Source: Variovorax sp. PAMC26660
GTDB lineage: Bacteria; Pseudomonadota; Gammaproteobacteria; Burkholderiales; Burkholderiaceae_C
Assembly: GCF_014302995.1 (NCBI RefSeq)
Contig: NZ_CP060295.1
Coordinates: forward strand, 3,773,501 to 3,837,500
Reading direction: 5' to 3'
Length of the DNA: 64,000 nucleotides
In this document: one piece after another, positions 56,825 to 64,000 of the stretch
Position numbering within the stretch: position 1 is the first letter of the stretch
How the letters are laid out: each line of letters opens with the position of its first letter
Made by a program: the position numbers and the translations under genes
Notes under the pieces: model-generated
What the model saw: the letters and a program-made list of their open reading frames with translations, nothing else
What the model was told of the DNA's origin: nothing
The model's database searches: none

Positions 56825-59800
56825 ATGATCATGAAGATTCAGCGGAAAACAGTGCTTGCGGTCGCCCTGAGCGTGGCGTTCCTTCTTGGCTGTGGCGGTG
56901 GCAGCGGCTCCAACGTGCCGGTGGCCGGCCTTCCGGTCGGCGCGGCGGGTGGTGCAAGCGGCGGCGATCCGGTCGCCATCGCGGACGCCAGCGCGCCTGC
57001 GGTCACGGAAGTGCTTGCGGTGAATGGCACCGCACCGCTTCCAGCGGCCGAACTGTTTGCCAAGCAGTCGCTGACCAGCTATGTGAACCCCTTCGTCGGC
57101 ACGGCGGACGCGACCAAGCCGGCCTCCGATCCCGTGCCGGCCGGTGCGCGCGGTGGCACCTTCCCCGGAGCGACCACGCCCTTTGGCATGGTGCAGTGGA
57201 CACCGATGACGCCGAGCAACGGCGGCAACGACCATCCCGTGGGCTACATCTACAAAGAAAAGACCATCACCGGTTTTCCGCTCACGCAGATGAGCGGCTC
57301 GGGCTGCGATGGCAATGCGGGCGAGCTGCCGGTCATGCCGACCTTCGACACCGGCTCCATCGGCCCCGGCGCCAAGGAAAACTTCGACCACAAGGACGAA
57401 GAGGCCAGCCCTGGCTACTACAAGGTCACGCTGAAAGACGGCGTGACCACCGAGCTGACGGCCACTTCCCGCACCGGTTTCGGCCGCTTCACCTACCCGG
57501 CGCAATCGGCCCTGGACAGCACCCGCAAGAAGCCGTACCTGGTGATCGATGCCACCCGCACCAACACCATCGCGTCCACCACGGGCACGATCCAGATGGA
57601 AGGAAAGGATGGCCTTTCGGGCTCCACGGTCGGTGGTAATTTCTGCGGCGCACGCAGGTACAAGCTGTACTTCTACGCGAAGTTCGATCGCGAGATCACA
57701 GCCACCATCAAGGCGGGCAAGGCCAAAGTGAGCTTTGTCACCGGCAGCAACCCCGCGGTGATGATGAAGATCGGCCTGTCCTACGTCAGCAGCGACAACG
57801 CGCGCAAGAACCTGGAGAAGGAAAGCCCTGAGTGGAGCTTCGACACCGTGCGCACCGCCGCAGCGGACGCATGGAACGACCGGCTGAACGCCATCGAGAC
57901 GCGCGGTGGCACGCTGACCGAGAAGCGCAAGTTCTACACGGCGCTCTACCACTCGCTGCTCTCGCCGAACATCAACAGCGACGTGACCGGTGACTACATC
58001 GGCTTCGACCAGGCGGTGCACCAGGTGCAGGACGGTCGCACCCAGTACGTCAATTTCTCGAACTGGGACATTTACCGCAGCCTGATGCCGCTGACTGGCA
58101 TGCTGTTTCCGAAAGAGGCCAGCGACATGATGCAGTCGCTGGTCAACGACGCCGACCAGTGCGGTGCCATTCCACGTTGGGCGCCGGTCAACTCGGACCA
58201 GGGCATCATGCCGGGCGACTCCGGCGTGCCGACGGTCGCGGGCGCCTACGCCTTCGGTGCGACGAACTTCGACGCGAAGAAGGCGCTTGGCTACATGACC
58301 CTGGTCGGCAGCAAGGCCGATCTCAAGTGCACCGGCAGCGGCCTGCGCGACGACGCCAACCGCATGGGCGACTACCTGACGCGCGGCTATGCCGGCAAGG
58401 ACAACGGCTGGTGGGCCGGCTCATTGACCTTCGAGTTCGCGACGGCCGACTTCGCGACCTCGCAGATGGCCAAAGCGCTGGGCGACACGACGAACCATCG
58501 CCTGTTCCTGAGCCGCTCGGCCAACTGGAAGAACCAGTTCAACGTCGACCGCAAGCAGCTCCTGCCGCGTTACCGCAACGGCAACTGGATGTTCAACCCG
58601 ACGGCCAATGCAGACATGGTGGAGGGCAATGCAGAGCAATACACCTGGATGTCGGCGTACGACGCGCGCGGCCTGATCGGGCTGATCGGCGGCAACGCCG
58701 CGGCGGTTACCCGGCTCGATGCGTTCTTCCAGGACCTGAACGCGGGCATGAACAAGCCGAACTTCTACGTCGGCAACGAGCCGAGCTTTGCGACACCGTG
58801 GCTCTACAACTGGACCGGCACGCCATGGCGTACCCAGAAGGTGGTGCGCGACGTCATCAACACCGTGTTCTTCGACGATGAAGGCGGCCTGCCGGGCAAC
58901 GATGACCTCGGTGCCGTGTCGTCCTGGTACGTGTGGGCGGCGATGGGGCTCTACCCCGAGATCCCGTCAGTCGGTGGCCTGACCATCGGCAGCCCGGTCT
59001 TCGACCAGGTTGTGATCCACTGGGCGGACGGTGCGAAGAAGCTCACGCTCGATGCTTCCGGCGCAGGCGCCGATGCGCCGTACATCCAGAGCCTGAAGCT
59101 GGACGGTCAAGCCATCGACACGCCGTGGGTGTGGCTGGCGGACCTCAAGAAGGAATCGACACTGGGTTTTGCGCTGGGCGCCAGCGAATCGCAGTGGGGC
59201 AAGGACTCCGCTGCACGCATGCCGTCGTTCGGGCTCGATGGTTTCGACAACCTGGACGCGGCGCTGAACAACCATGGCATCGGCACCGACGACCAGGCCA
59301 CCGACCGGTCGCTGGAGGGCTACACCTTCGACATGGGCGGCTGGAGCTACTCTGCCAAGGCGCTGGCCGGGGTGGGCGCGACGCCGGGCGGCACCGTGTC
59401 GTTCAACGGCATCGATTTTAGATGGCCGGATGGCAAGGCAGGGCTCGACAACATGGTCGTCCAGGGGCAGACCTTGAGCTTCGCCACACCGCAGGCAGCG
59501 GGCACGCTGGCCTTGCTCGGCAGTGCCACTGTCGCGTCGACGGCGCCCACGGGCAAGCTGACAGTGACCTACACCGACGGCACCAGCCAAGACTTCGATC
59601 TGCGCTTCGACGACTGGACCCTTGGCGGTGGCGGGGGCAAGGTCGGCGCGTACAACAAGGTGGCGTTGACCACGGACCACCGCATCGACAAGAGCGGGAA
59701 GGCGGACACCACCAAGGCGTTCGTCTTCTACTGGGACGCGGCGCTCGACAAGCAGCGGATGGTCAAGAGCGTGACGCTGCCGTTCCAGACCGACAACGGC

Positions 59801-59836
59801 GCGGTCATGCATGTGTTTGCCATGACGCTGAAGTAG
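56825..59836 (+). CDS. GH92-family glycosidase lipoprotein with extra C-terminal domain
   Basis: A 1003-residue lipoprotein (lipobox LLGC, Cys23) with a Gly/Ala/Val linker. The GH92 domain spans about residues 80-790 (FPGATTPFGMVQWTPM, QMSGSGCDGNAGELP, GGLPGNDDLGAVSSWYVWAA). About 200 further residues at the C-terminus are beta-rich (YTFDMGGWSYSAKALAGVG, TVTYTDGTSQDFDLRFDD) and look like a carbohydrate-binding sandwich. It is a divergent paralogue of the preceding gene, 91 bp away, and probably co-transcribed. ATG 56825 is chosen; an in-frame ATG two codons later is possible. Confidence 0.9.
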   Translation: MIMKIQRKTVLAVALSVAFLLGCGGGSGSNVPVAGLPVGAAGGASGGDPVAIADASAPAVTEVLAVNGTAPLPAAELFAKQSLTSYVNPFVGTADATKPASDPVPAGARGGTFPGATTPFGMVQWTPMTPSNGGNDHPVGYIYKEKTITGFPLTQMSGSGCDGNAGELPVMPTFDTGSIGPGAKENFDHKDEEASPGYYKVTLKDGVTTELTATSRTGFGRFTYPAQSALDSTRKKPYLVIDATRTNTIASTTGTIQMEGKDGLSGSTVGGNFCGARRYKLYFYAKFDREITATIKAGKAKVSFVTGSNPAVMMKIGLSYVSSDNARKNLEKESPEWSFDTVRTAAADAWNDRLNAIETRGGTLTEKRKFYTALYHSLLSPNINSDVTGDYIGFDQAVHQVQDGRTQYVNFSNWDIYRSLMPLTGMLFPKEASDMMQSLVNDADQCGAIPRWAPVNSDQGIMPGDSGVPTVAGAYAFGATNFDAKKALGYMTLVGSKADLKCTGSGLRDDANRMGDYLTRGYAGKDNGWWAGSLTFEFATADFATSQMAKALGDTTNHRLFLSRSANWKNQFNVDRKQLLPRYRNGNWMFNPTANADMVEGNAEQYTWMSAYDARGLIGLIGGNAAAVTRLDAFFQDLNAGMNKPNFYVGNEPSFATPWLYNWTGTPWRTQKVVRDVINTVFFDDEGGLPGNDDLGAVSSWYVWAAMGLYPEIPSVGGLTIGSPVFDQVVIHWADGAKKLTLDASGAGADAPYIQSLKLDGQAIDTPWVWLADLKKESTLGFALGASESQWGKDSAARMPSFGLDGFDNLDAALNNHGIGTDDQATDRSLEGYTFDMGGWSYSAKALAGVGATPGGTVSFNGIDFRWPDGKAGLDNMVVQGQTLSFATPQAAGTLALLGSATVASTAPTGKLTVTYTDGTSQDFDLRFDDWTLGGGGGKVGAYNKVALTTDHRIDKSGKADTTKAFVFYWDAALDKQRMVKSVTLPFQTDNGAVMHVFAMTLK

Positions 59837-59949
59837 GAGTGCGCTGAAGCGGGTCGCCGGCATCAGCAGCGGCGAACCCCAAAGAATACTTATGGGGCGC
59901 ATCACGTGCCCGCTCTTCATGGATGGCGCAGTGTGGGTCAACATGCGGA

Positions 59950-61242
59950 ATGAATCCTTCATTTCCCATCCAGCCGGACCGCCTCTGGCAGCGGATCGAC
60001 GCACTCGCCGCTTTCACCCGTCCCGATGTTCCGTGGACACGTCGCGCCTTTTCAGCCGAATTCGTGCAATCCCGCGACTGGCTGCGCGCGCAGTTCGAGC
60101 AAGCCGGGTTGACGGTACATGTCGACGCCGCCGGCAATCTGACAGGCCGTCGCGAGGGGACTCAAGCGGGGCTTCCACCTCTGGTGACGGGCTCGCATTG
60201 CGACACCGTGGTGGGTGGCGGCCGCTTCGACGGCATCCTGGGCGTGCTCGCGGGCATCGAGGTGGCGCAGTCGCTTCAAGACAGCGGGGTGTCGCTTCGC
60301 CACCCGCTGGAGGTGATCGACTTCCTGTCCGAGGAGCCCAGCGACTACGGCGTTTCCTGCGTGGGAAGCCGCGCGTTCGCCGGCACGCTGGACGAAGCCA
60401 TGCTGTCCTTGTGCAACGACGCCGGCGAGAGCCTGGCGCAGGCGATGCGGCGCATCGGTGCCCGGCCCGAAGCGCTGACGCATGCGGCCAGGGGACCGGG
60501 GAGCATCGCCGCATTCGTCGAGCTGCACATCGAGCAAGGTCCCGTATTGGAGAGCGAAGGGCTTCCCGTCGGCGTGGTCAGCCATATCGTCGGCATACGT
60601 CGCGTGGCGATCACCGTGACCGGCCAGCCTGACCACGCCGGCACCACGCCGATGGACATTCGCCGCGATGCGTTGGTGGGCGCTGCCCGGGTGATCGATG
60701 CGGCGCACCGCGAGGCGAGTGCAATGAACGGACAACCGCACTACGTGGTGGCAACGGTCGGGCGGCTGGCATTGAGCCCCAACGTGCCGAACGCCGTGCC
60801 CGGCCGGGTCGACATGGTGCTCGAAGTGCGCAGCGATTCGCAGGCCGTGCTGGACACCTTTCCAGAGCGCCTGCTGGCCCTGTGCCGCGACAGTCTTCAA
60901 GGGCTGAGGGTCGAAGCCAGCGCCGCACCGCTGACGCAGACGCCGCCGGTCGCGTGTTCGGGTCTGGTCCAGCGCGCCATCGGCCAGGCTGCGGACCAGC
61001 TGGCGCTGCGGCACCGGACGTTGCCCAGCGGCGCGGGCCACGACGCCATGCATGTGGCGTCGGCCGGCCCGATGGGGATGATCTTCATCCCCTGTCTCAA
61101 CGGGCGCAGCCATTGCCAGGAGGAGTGGGCGGACCAGGACCAAGTGGCCACGGGCGTTCGCGTGCTGGCGGAAACGCTCGTGCTTCTGGACCGGCAATGC
61201 GATGCAGAGGCCGGCATGCCAACGGATGCGTCAGGCGCGTAG
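59950..61242 (+). CDS. M20 Zn amidohydrolase (allantoate/N-carbamoyl amino acid type)
   Basis: A 430-residue enzyme of the AllC/HyuC/UaaH group. Metal ligands are in TGSHCDTVVGGGRFDG, DFLSEEPSDYGVSC and ELHIEQGPVLE; the late GHDAMHVA and GRSHCQEEW complete the family. It cleaves a ureido or amide bond, for example in allantoate or N-carbamoyl amino acids. It is followed by a convergent LysR regulator; no other purine gene is present. ATG 59950 gives a standard length. Confidence 0.88.
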   Translation: MNPSFPIQPDRLWQRIDALAAFTRPDVPWTRRAFSAEFVQSRDWLRAQFEQAGLTVHVDAAGNLTGRREGTQAGLPPLVTGSHCDTVVGGGRFDGILGVLAGIEVAQSLQDSGVSLRHPLEVIDFLSEEPSDYGVSCVGSRAFAGTLDEAMLSLCNDAGESLAQAMRRIGARPEALTHAARGPGSIAAFVELHIEQGPVLESEGLPVGVVSHIVGIRRVAITVTGQPDHAGTTPMDIRRDALVGAARVIDAAHREASAMNGQPHYVVATVGRLALSPNVPNAVPGRVDMVLEVRSDSQAVLDTFPERLLALCRDSLQGLRVEASAAPLTQTPPVACSGLVQRAIGQAADQLALRHRTLPSGAGHDAMHVASAGPMGMIFIPCLNGRSHCQEEWADQDQVATGVRVLAETLVLLDRQCDAEAGMPTDASGA

Positions 61243-61244
61243 GG

Positions 61245-62171
61245 TCAGCGTGCGCTGGCGGCTCCGACCGCTTTTCCCGCTGCGACAATGCCTTCGATCA
61301 GCTTCTGCAGGCCCTTGCTCAGCGGCTTGTCATTGCGGGTGATGAGCGCCAGCGTGCGGTACAGCTTGGGGGAGAGCGGCCGCAGTTCGAGTTCGGGGTG
61401 ATGTCCTCGCCCTGTCACCGCCATCTTCGGCAGGATCGCCACCCCCAGCCCCGACGCCACCATTTCCTTGATGGCCGCGACGCTGTCGAACTCCATGACG
61501 GGCGCCGAGGTGCGGCCACCGGCGCGCAGCCAATCGTCCACGAGGCCCCGCGCGCTGGCTTCGGAAGCGAACTTCACCAACGGAAGCGATTCCAGGTCGC
61601 TCGCCGTGACCTCGGCCGGCCAATGGCAGTCGCCGCGCTGGCAGACGGCCAGAAACTCGTCCTGCAGGATCGGCGTCACGGCCAGCGCGCGCGACGTGAC
61701 CGGCAGCGTGACCACCGCGGCGTCGACCGTGTTGTCCTCGACGCGACGCACATAGCTCTCGGTGTTTCCCGTGCTCACGACGATGTTCAGCAGCGGGTAG
61801 TGCATGCGAAGGTCTCGCAGCACGGTAGGCAACAGGTACAGGCAACTGGTTCCACCGGTTCCCAGCCGCACGCGGCCCGCAACGCTTTCCGAATGAACCG
61901 TGGCGGCGCTGATTGCGTTGGACACGGCCGCTGCGAGGCCGGGAAGCTCCGCCATCAGGTCCGCGCCAGCCGGCGTCGGCCCGACCCCGCGGCCGACCCG
62001 TTCGACCAGGCGAACGGCCAGGCGCTTTTCAAGCTGCTTCACCTGGACGCTCACGGCCGGTTGGGTCAGCCCCAGCCGCTCGGCCGCTGCGGAAAAGCTG
62101 CCCAGCTCGATGACGAGCGCGAAGGTGCGCAATTGCTCGAAGTTGATCGGCAGGTCGAGATGATTTTTCAA
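61245..62171 (-). CDS. LysR-family regulator (CysB/CbbR-like size)
   Basis: A 308-residue regulator with helix-turn-helix GSFSAAAERLGLTQPAVSVQ and an inducer domain (VVKQLEKRL through VASGLGVAILPKMAV). It ends 3 bp from the amidohydrolase stop (convergent). The next gene, on the same strand, encodes a phospholipase D lipoprotein whose stop is 16 bp before this start. Target genes are unknown. Confidence 0.9.
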   Translation of the reverse strand: MKNHLDLPINFEQLRTFALVIELGSFSAAAERLGLTQPAVSVQVKQLEKRLAVRLVERVGRGVGPTPAGADLMAELPGLAAAVSNAISAATVHSESVAGRVRLGTGGTSCLYLLPTVLRDLRMHYPLLNIVVSTGNTESYVRRVEDNTVDAAVVTLPVTSRALAVTPILQDEFLAVCQRGDCHWPAEVTASDLESLPLVKFASEASARGLVDDWLRAGGRTSAPVMEFDSVAAIKEMVASGLGVAILPKMAVTGRGHHPELELRPLSPKLYRTLALITRNDKPLSKGLQKLIEGIVAAGKAVGAASAR

Positions 62172-62187
62172 GGCGGGGCTGCTCGAC

Positions 62188-63777
62188 TCACAACTGGTCC
62201 GTGGGCACGAACCAGGAAAAGAGCAGCAGTTGCAGCCGCGTCAGCATGCTCGAATCGGGCTCGCTGTCGAGCACCTCGTTGTTGACGTCGCCGGTGCCGA
62301 TCCACTGCACGTTCTCGCCGTCGGGCTTGAGCACGACGCGGTAAACGCCTTCGATGTCGTCGAGCTGGTAGGCGAACAGCAGCGCCTGCGTCAGGTCGAA
62401 GCTGCGCACGCGCACGCCGAACTCGGTGTTCAGCAGGGCCGAGCGCGGGTCGAGGTTCATGGAGCCGAGCAGCACCCACTGGCGGTCGACCAGCGCCAGC
62501 TTGGCATGCAGCCGGCCGCGTGCTTTCTTGAGCAGGTCGCGAAACTGTCCGCTGCGCTTGAGCTGTTGGGTGCTGACTTCGTACAGGTTCACGCCCAGCT
62601 TGAGCATGTCGACGCGGTAGCGGTTGTAGTTGATGTTGACCAGCGGCTCGTCGCTGTCGGCGAGCGAGTTGGTGATCACCGTGATGTTCACGCCGTGCTC
62701 GCGCCCCATGCGGATGCGGGCCATGCCCTCGTCGCCCGGAATGAAGTAGGGCGAGATCACCACCACGTTCGACTGGGCAGTCGCCATCATTTCGTGAAAG
62801 CGTTGCGCCAGCGATTCGGTGGGATGCGTCATGACGCCCAGCGCCTTGTTGGGGCTGTCGGCGGTGGCCTGTGCTTCGGCGCGCATCCATTTCACCTCGT
62901 CGATGTTCGCGAGTTGCGCGGCCAGCGGCAGGTCGCCCAGCATGTCGGTGATGGGCAAGGGGTCGGGCGGCGGGGCGTGGGCCGAAGAGGTGTCGGCGTC
63001 GAAATCGGCCTTCAGCTTTTCCGGCGTCAGGCTGGTGCTGGCGACCCGCTGCAGCGGGTAGACCACGTCGCTGTTCCAGTAGGTGTCGAAGATGGCGGCG
63101 GCCTGGGGAACCACCGGGCCGGCCATGAGCAGCTCGAAATCGATGAAGTTCGCGCTTTCGCTGCGCAGGAAGTATTCGTCGGCGAGGTTGCGTCCGCCTG
63201 CGATGGCCATGGCGCCATCGGCCACGAACAGCTTGTTGTGCATGCGGTGGTTGAGCCGGCGGAAATCACCGAAGAATTCCAACCAGCGCCCGGACGAATG
63301 GTCGCGTGCGTTGACGAAGGGATTGAACAGGCGGATCTCGGCATTGGGCTCCGCGGCCAGGCCCAGCAGCAGGCGGTCCATGCCGGCCGTGTAGAAATCG
63401 TCGAGCAGCAATCGCACGCGCACGCCGCGCCGGGCGGCATTGCGCAGCTCGCGCAGCAGCAGGCGGCCGGTCTTGTCGTTGCCGAGCTGGTAGGTCTGGA
63501 CATCGAGCGACGACTGCGCGCGGCGTATCAGTTCCAGCCGTGCATCGAGCGCGTAGGACGCTTCGATCAACGGCCGCATGCTGGACAGCCCGTCGGGCGG
63601 GGAGTTCAGGCTTTCGGCCGCGCGGCCGAGCGCGGTGGCGGGCGAAGCGGCAATCGCGAGCGTCGGTGGTTCGGGTGTCCGGGGAGGCAGGCCTGCACAG
63701 CCCACCAATGCAAAGGCAATCAGCAGCAGAGCCGGACCGCGCAGCGCAGGAAACAGAAAGGCAATGAGCTTGAGCAT
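62188..63777 (-). CDS. Phospholipase D-family lipoprotein (cardiolipin synthase-like)
   Basis: A 529-residue protein with a lipobox LVGC (Cys27) and two HKD motifs (HNKLFVADG at H180, HAKLALVDR at H424), so a two-domain PLD enzyme. It resembles the PLD/ClsC-like lipoproteins that act on phospholipids at the inner or outer membrane. ATG 63775-63777 gives the normal signal; longer frames to 63990 are not supported. It is on the same strand as the LysR gene and may share its transcript. Confidence 0.9.
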   Translation of the reverse strand: MLKLIAFLFPALRGPALLLIAFALVGCAGLPPRTPEPPTLAIAASPATALGRAAESLNSPPDGLSSMRPLIEASYALDARLELIRRAQSSLDVQTYQLGNDKTGRLLLRELRNAARRGVRVRLLLDDFYTAGMDRLLLGLAAEPNAEIRLFNPFVNARDHSSGRWLEFFGDFRRLNHRMHNKLFVADGAMAIAGGRNLADEYFLRSESANFIDFELLMAGPVVPQAAAIFDTYWNSDVVYPLQRVASTSLTPEKLKADFDADTSSAHAPPPDPLPITDMLGDLPLAAQLANIDEVKWMRAEAQATADSPNKALGVMTHPTESLAQRFHEMMATAQSNVVVISPYFIPGDEGMARIRMGREHGVNITVITNSLADSDEPLVNINYNRYRVDMLKLGVNLYEVSTQQLKRSGQFRDLLKKARGRLHAKLALVDRQWVLLGSMNLDPRSALLNTEFGVRVRSFDLTQALLFAYQLDDIEGVYRVVLKPDGENVQWIGTGDVNNEVLDSEPDSSMLTRLQLLLFSWFVPTDQL

Positions 63778-63914
63778 GAGGGCCGCCAACGCACGGAGAA
63801 GCCCGTGCGCGCGGCATCGTAGCCGCTTCGCCTGTGATCGAAGACGCAATTTCACAACGCAACGTCCCCCGCCAAGGGTGGAATTTGAACGGATTGAGAC
63901 TTTTTGGCTAATAG

Positions 63915-63934
63915 AATGCGAATGGTTCTTAATT
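63915..63934 (+). promoter_or_regulatory. Fur-box-like site
   Basis: AATGCGAATGGTTCTTAATT resembles the betaproteobacterial Fur consensus (an inverted AATG-N-GAAT pair). It lies 23 bp before the last start codon of the window. Confidence 0.55.
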
Positions 63935-63956
63935 GTGTTTTCGGAGTGGAGCAGGA

Positions 63957-64000
63957 ATGACGAGGTTGTTGGCGCGGCGCAAAGCCGCATCGGTGCTGGT
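63957..64000 (+). CDS. First codons of an iron-regulated gene, cut by window edge
   Basis: ATG 63957 follows GGAGCAGGA and encodes MTRLLARRKAASVLV, a basic signal-peptide-like start. With the Fur-like box it may be a TonB-dependent siderophore receptor or other iron gene; only 14 codons are visible, so this is a guess. Confidence 0.4.
   Translation, partial: MTRLLARRKAASVL

Overview
This is a GC-rich (by eye well over 60 %), gene-dense window of a Gram-negative chromosome. The gene content points to a Betaproteobacterium of the Comamonadaceae, most like Variovorax: a split type II secretion cluster with a divergent gspC, Coq7, paired Gram-negative porins, a Bug-type receptor, a Pseudomonas-style mtl polyol operon and groESL under CIRCE control. 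The genus is an inference from gene content, not from a database search.

Layout. 1-4160: type II secretion pseudopilins (gspG-H-I-J-K-L on the minus strand, gspL cut by the window edge) with gspC divergent. 4169-11305: ilvA, an orphan tyrosine recombinase, two paralogous porins (the first apparently without a start codon and lying behind a small-RNA gene), an OsmC-like protein and coq7. 11404-20242: a dipeptide-type ABC operon with an M20 amidohydrolase inside it, then a DUF3311/sodium-solute symporter pair. 20318-31793: a Tat-type LigB-like dioxygenase, zwf, an Fe/phosphonate-type ABC transporter containing an unrecognised gene, a HAD hydrolase, a lipocalin, tal and pgi. 32148-35261: a pdxA2-like gene and Bug receptor with a divergent LysR regulator. 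35297-46458: a complete polyol locus (ABC transporter, mannitol-type dehydrogenase, SDR, transaldolase-like protein, fructokinase, AraC regulator, xylulokinase). 46487-48623: groESL.

The accessory zone is 48652-51262: the left end of a Tn7/Tn402-like transposon, a frameshifted pyruvate carboxylase fragment, a tniA tail, an intact tniB and a tniQ stub. These abut a LamB-type porin that has lost its C-terminus. The porin faces a LacI regulator and two very large GH92 lipoproteins (52.3-59.8 kb), so the element has damaged a mannoside-use locus. The window ends with an M20 amidohydrolase, a LysR regulator, a phospholipase-D lipoprotein and the first codons of a gene behind a Fur-box-like site.

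The most unusual non-coding signals are four. First, two copies (31856-32082 and 41955-42181) of a 227-bp element made of two long hairpins whose 26-nt loops are complementary to each other. Second, a three-hairpin small-RNA gene with a CUCCUCC loop (8384-8473). Third, a near-identical 25-bp operator in front of lamB and the first GH92 gene. Fourth, a hairpin that covers the ribosome binding site of the DUF3311/symporter operon.
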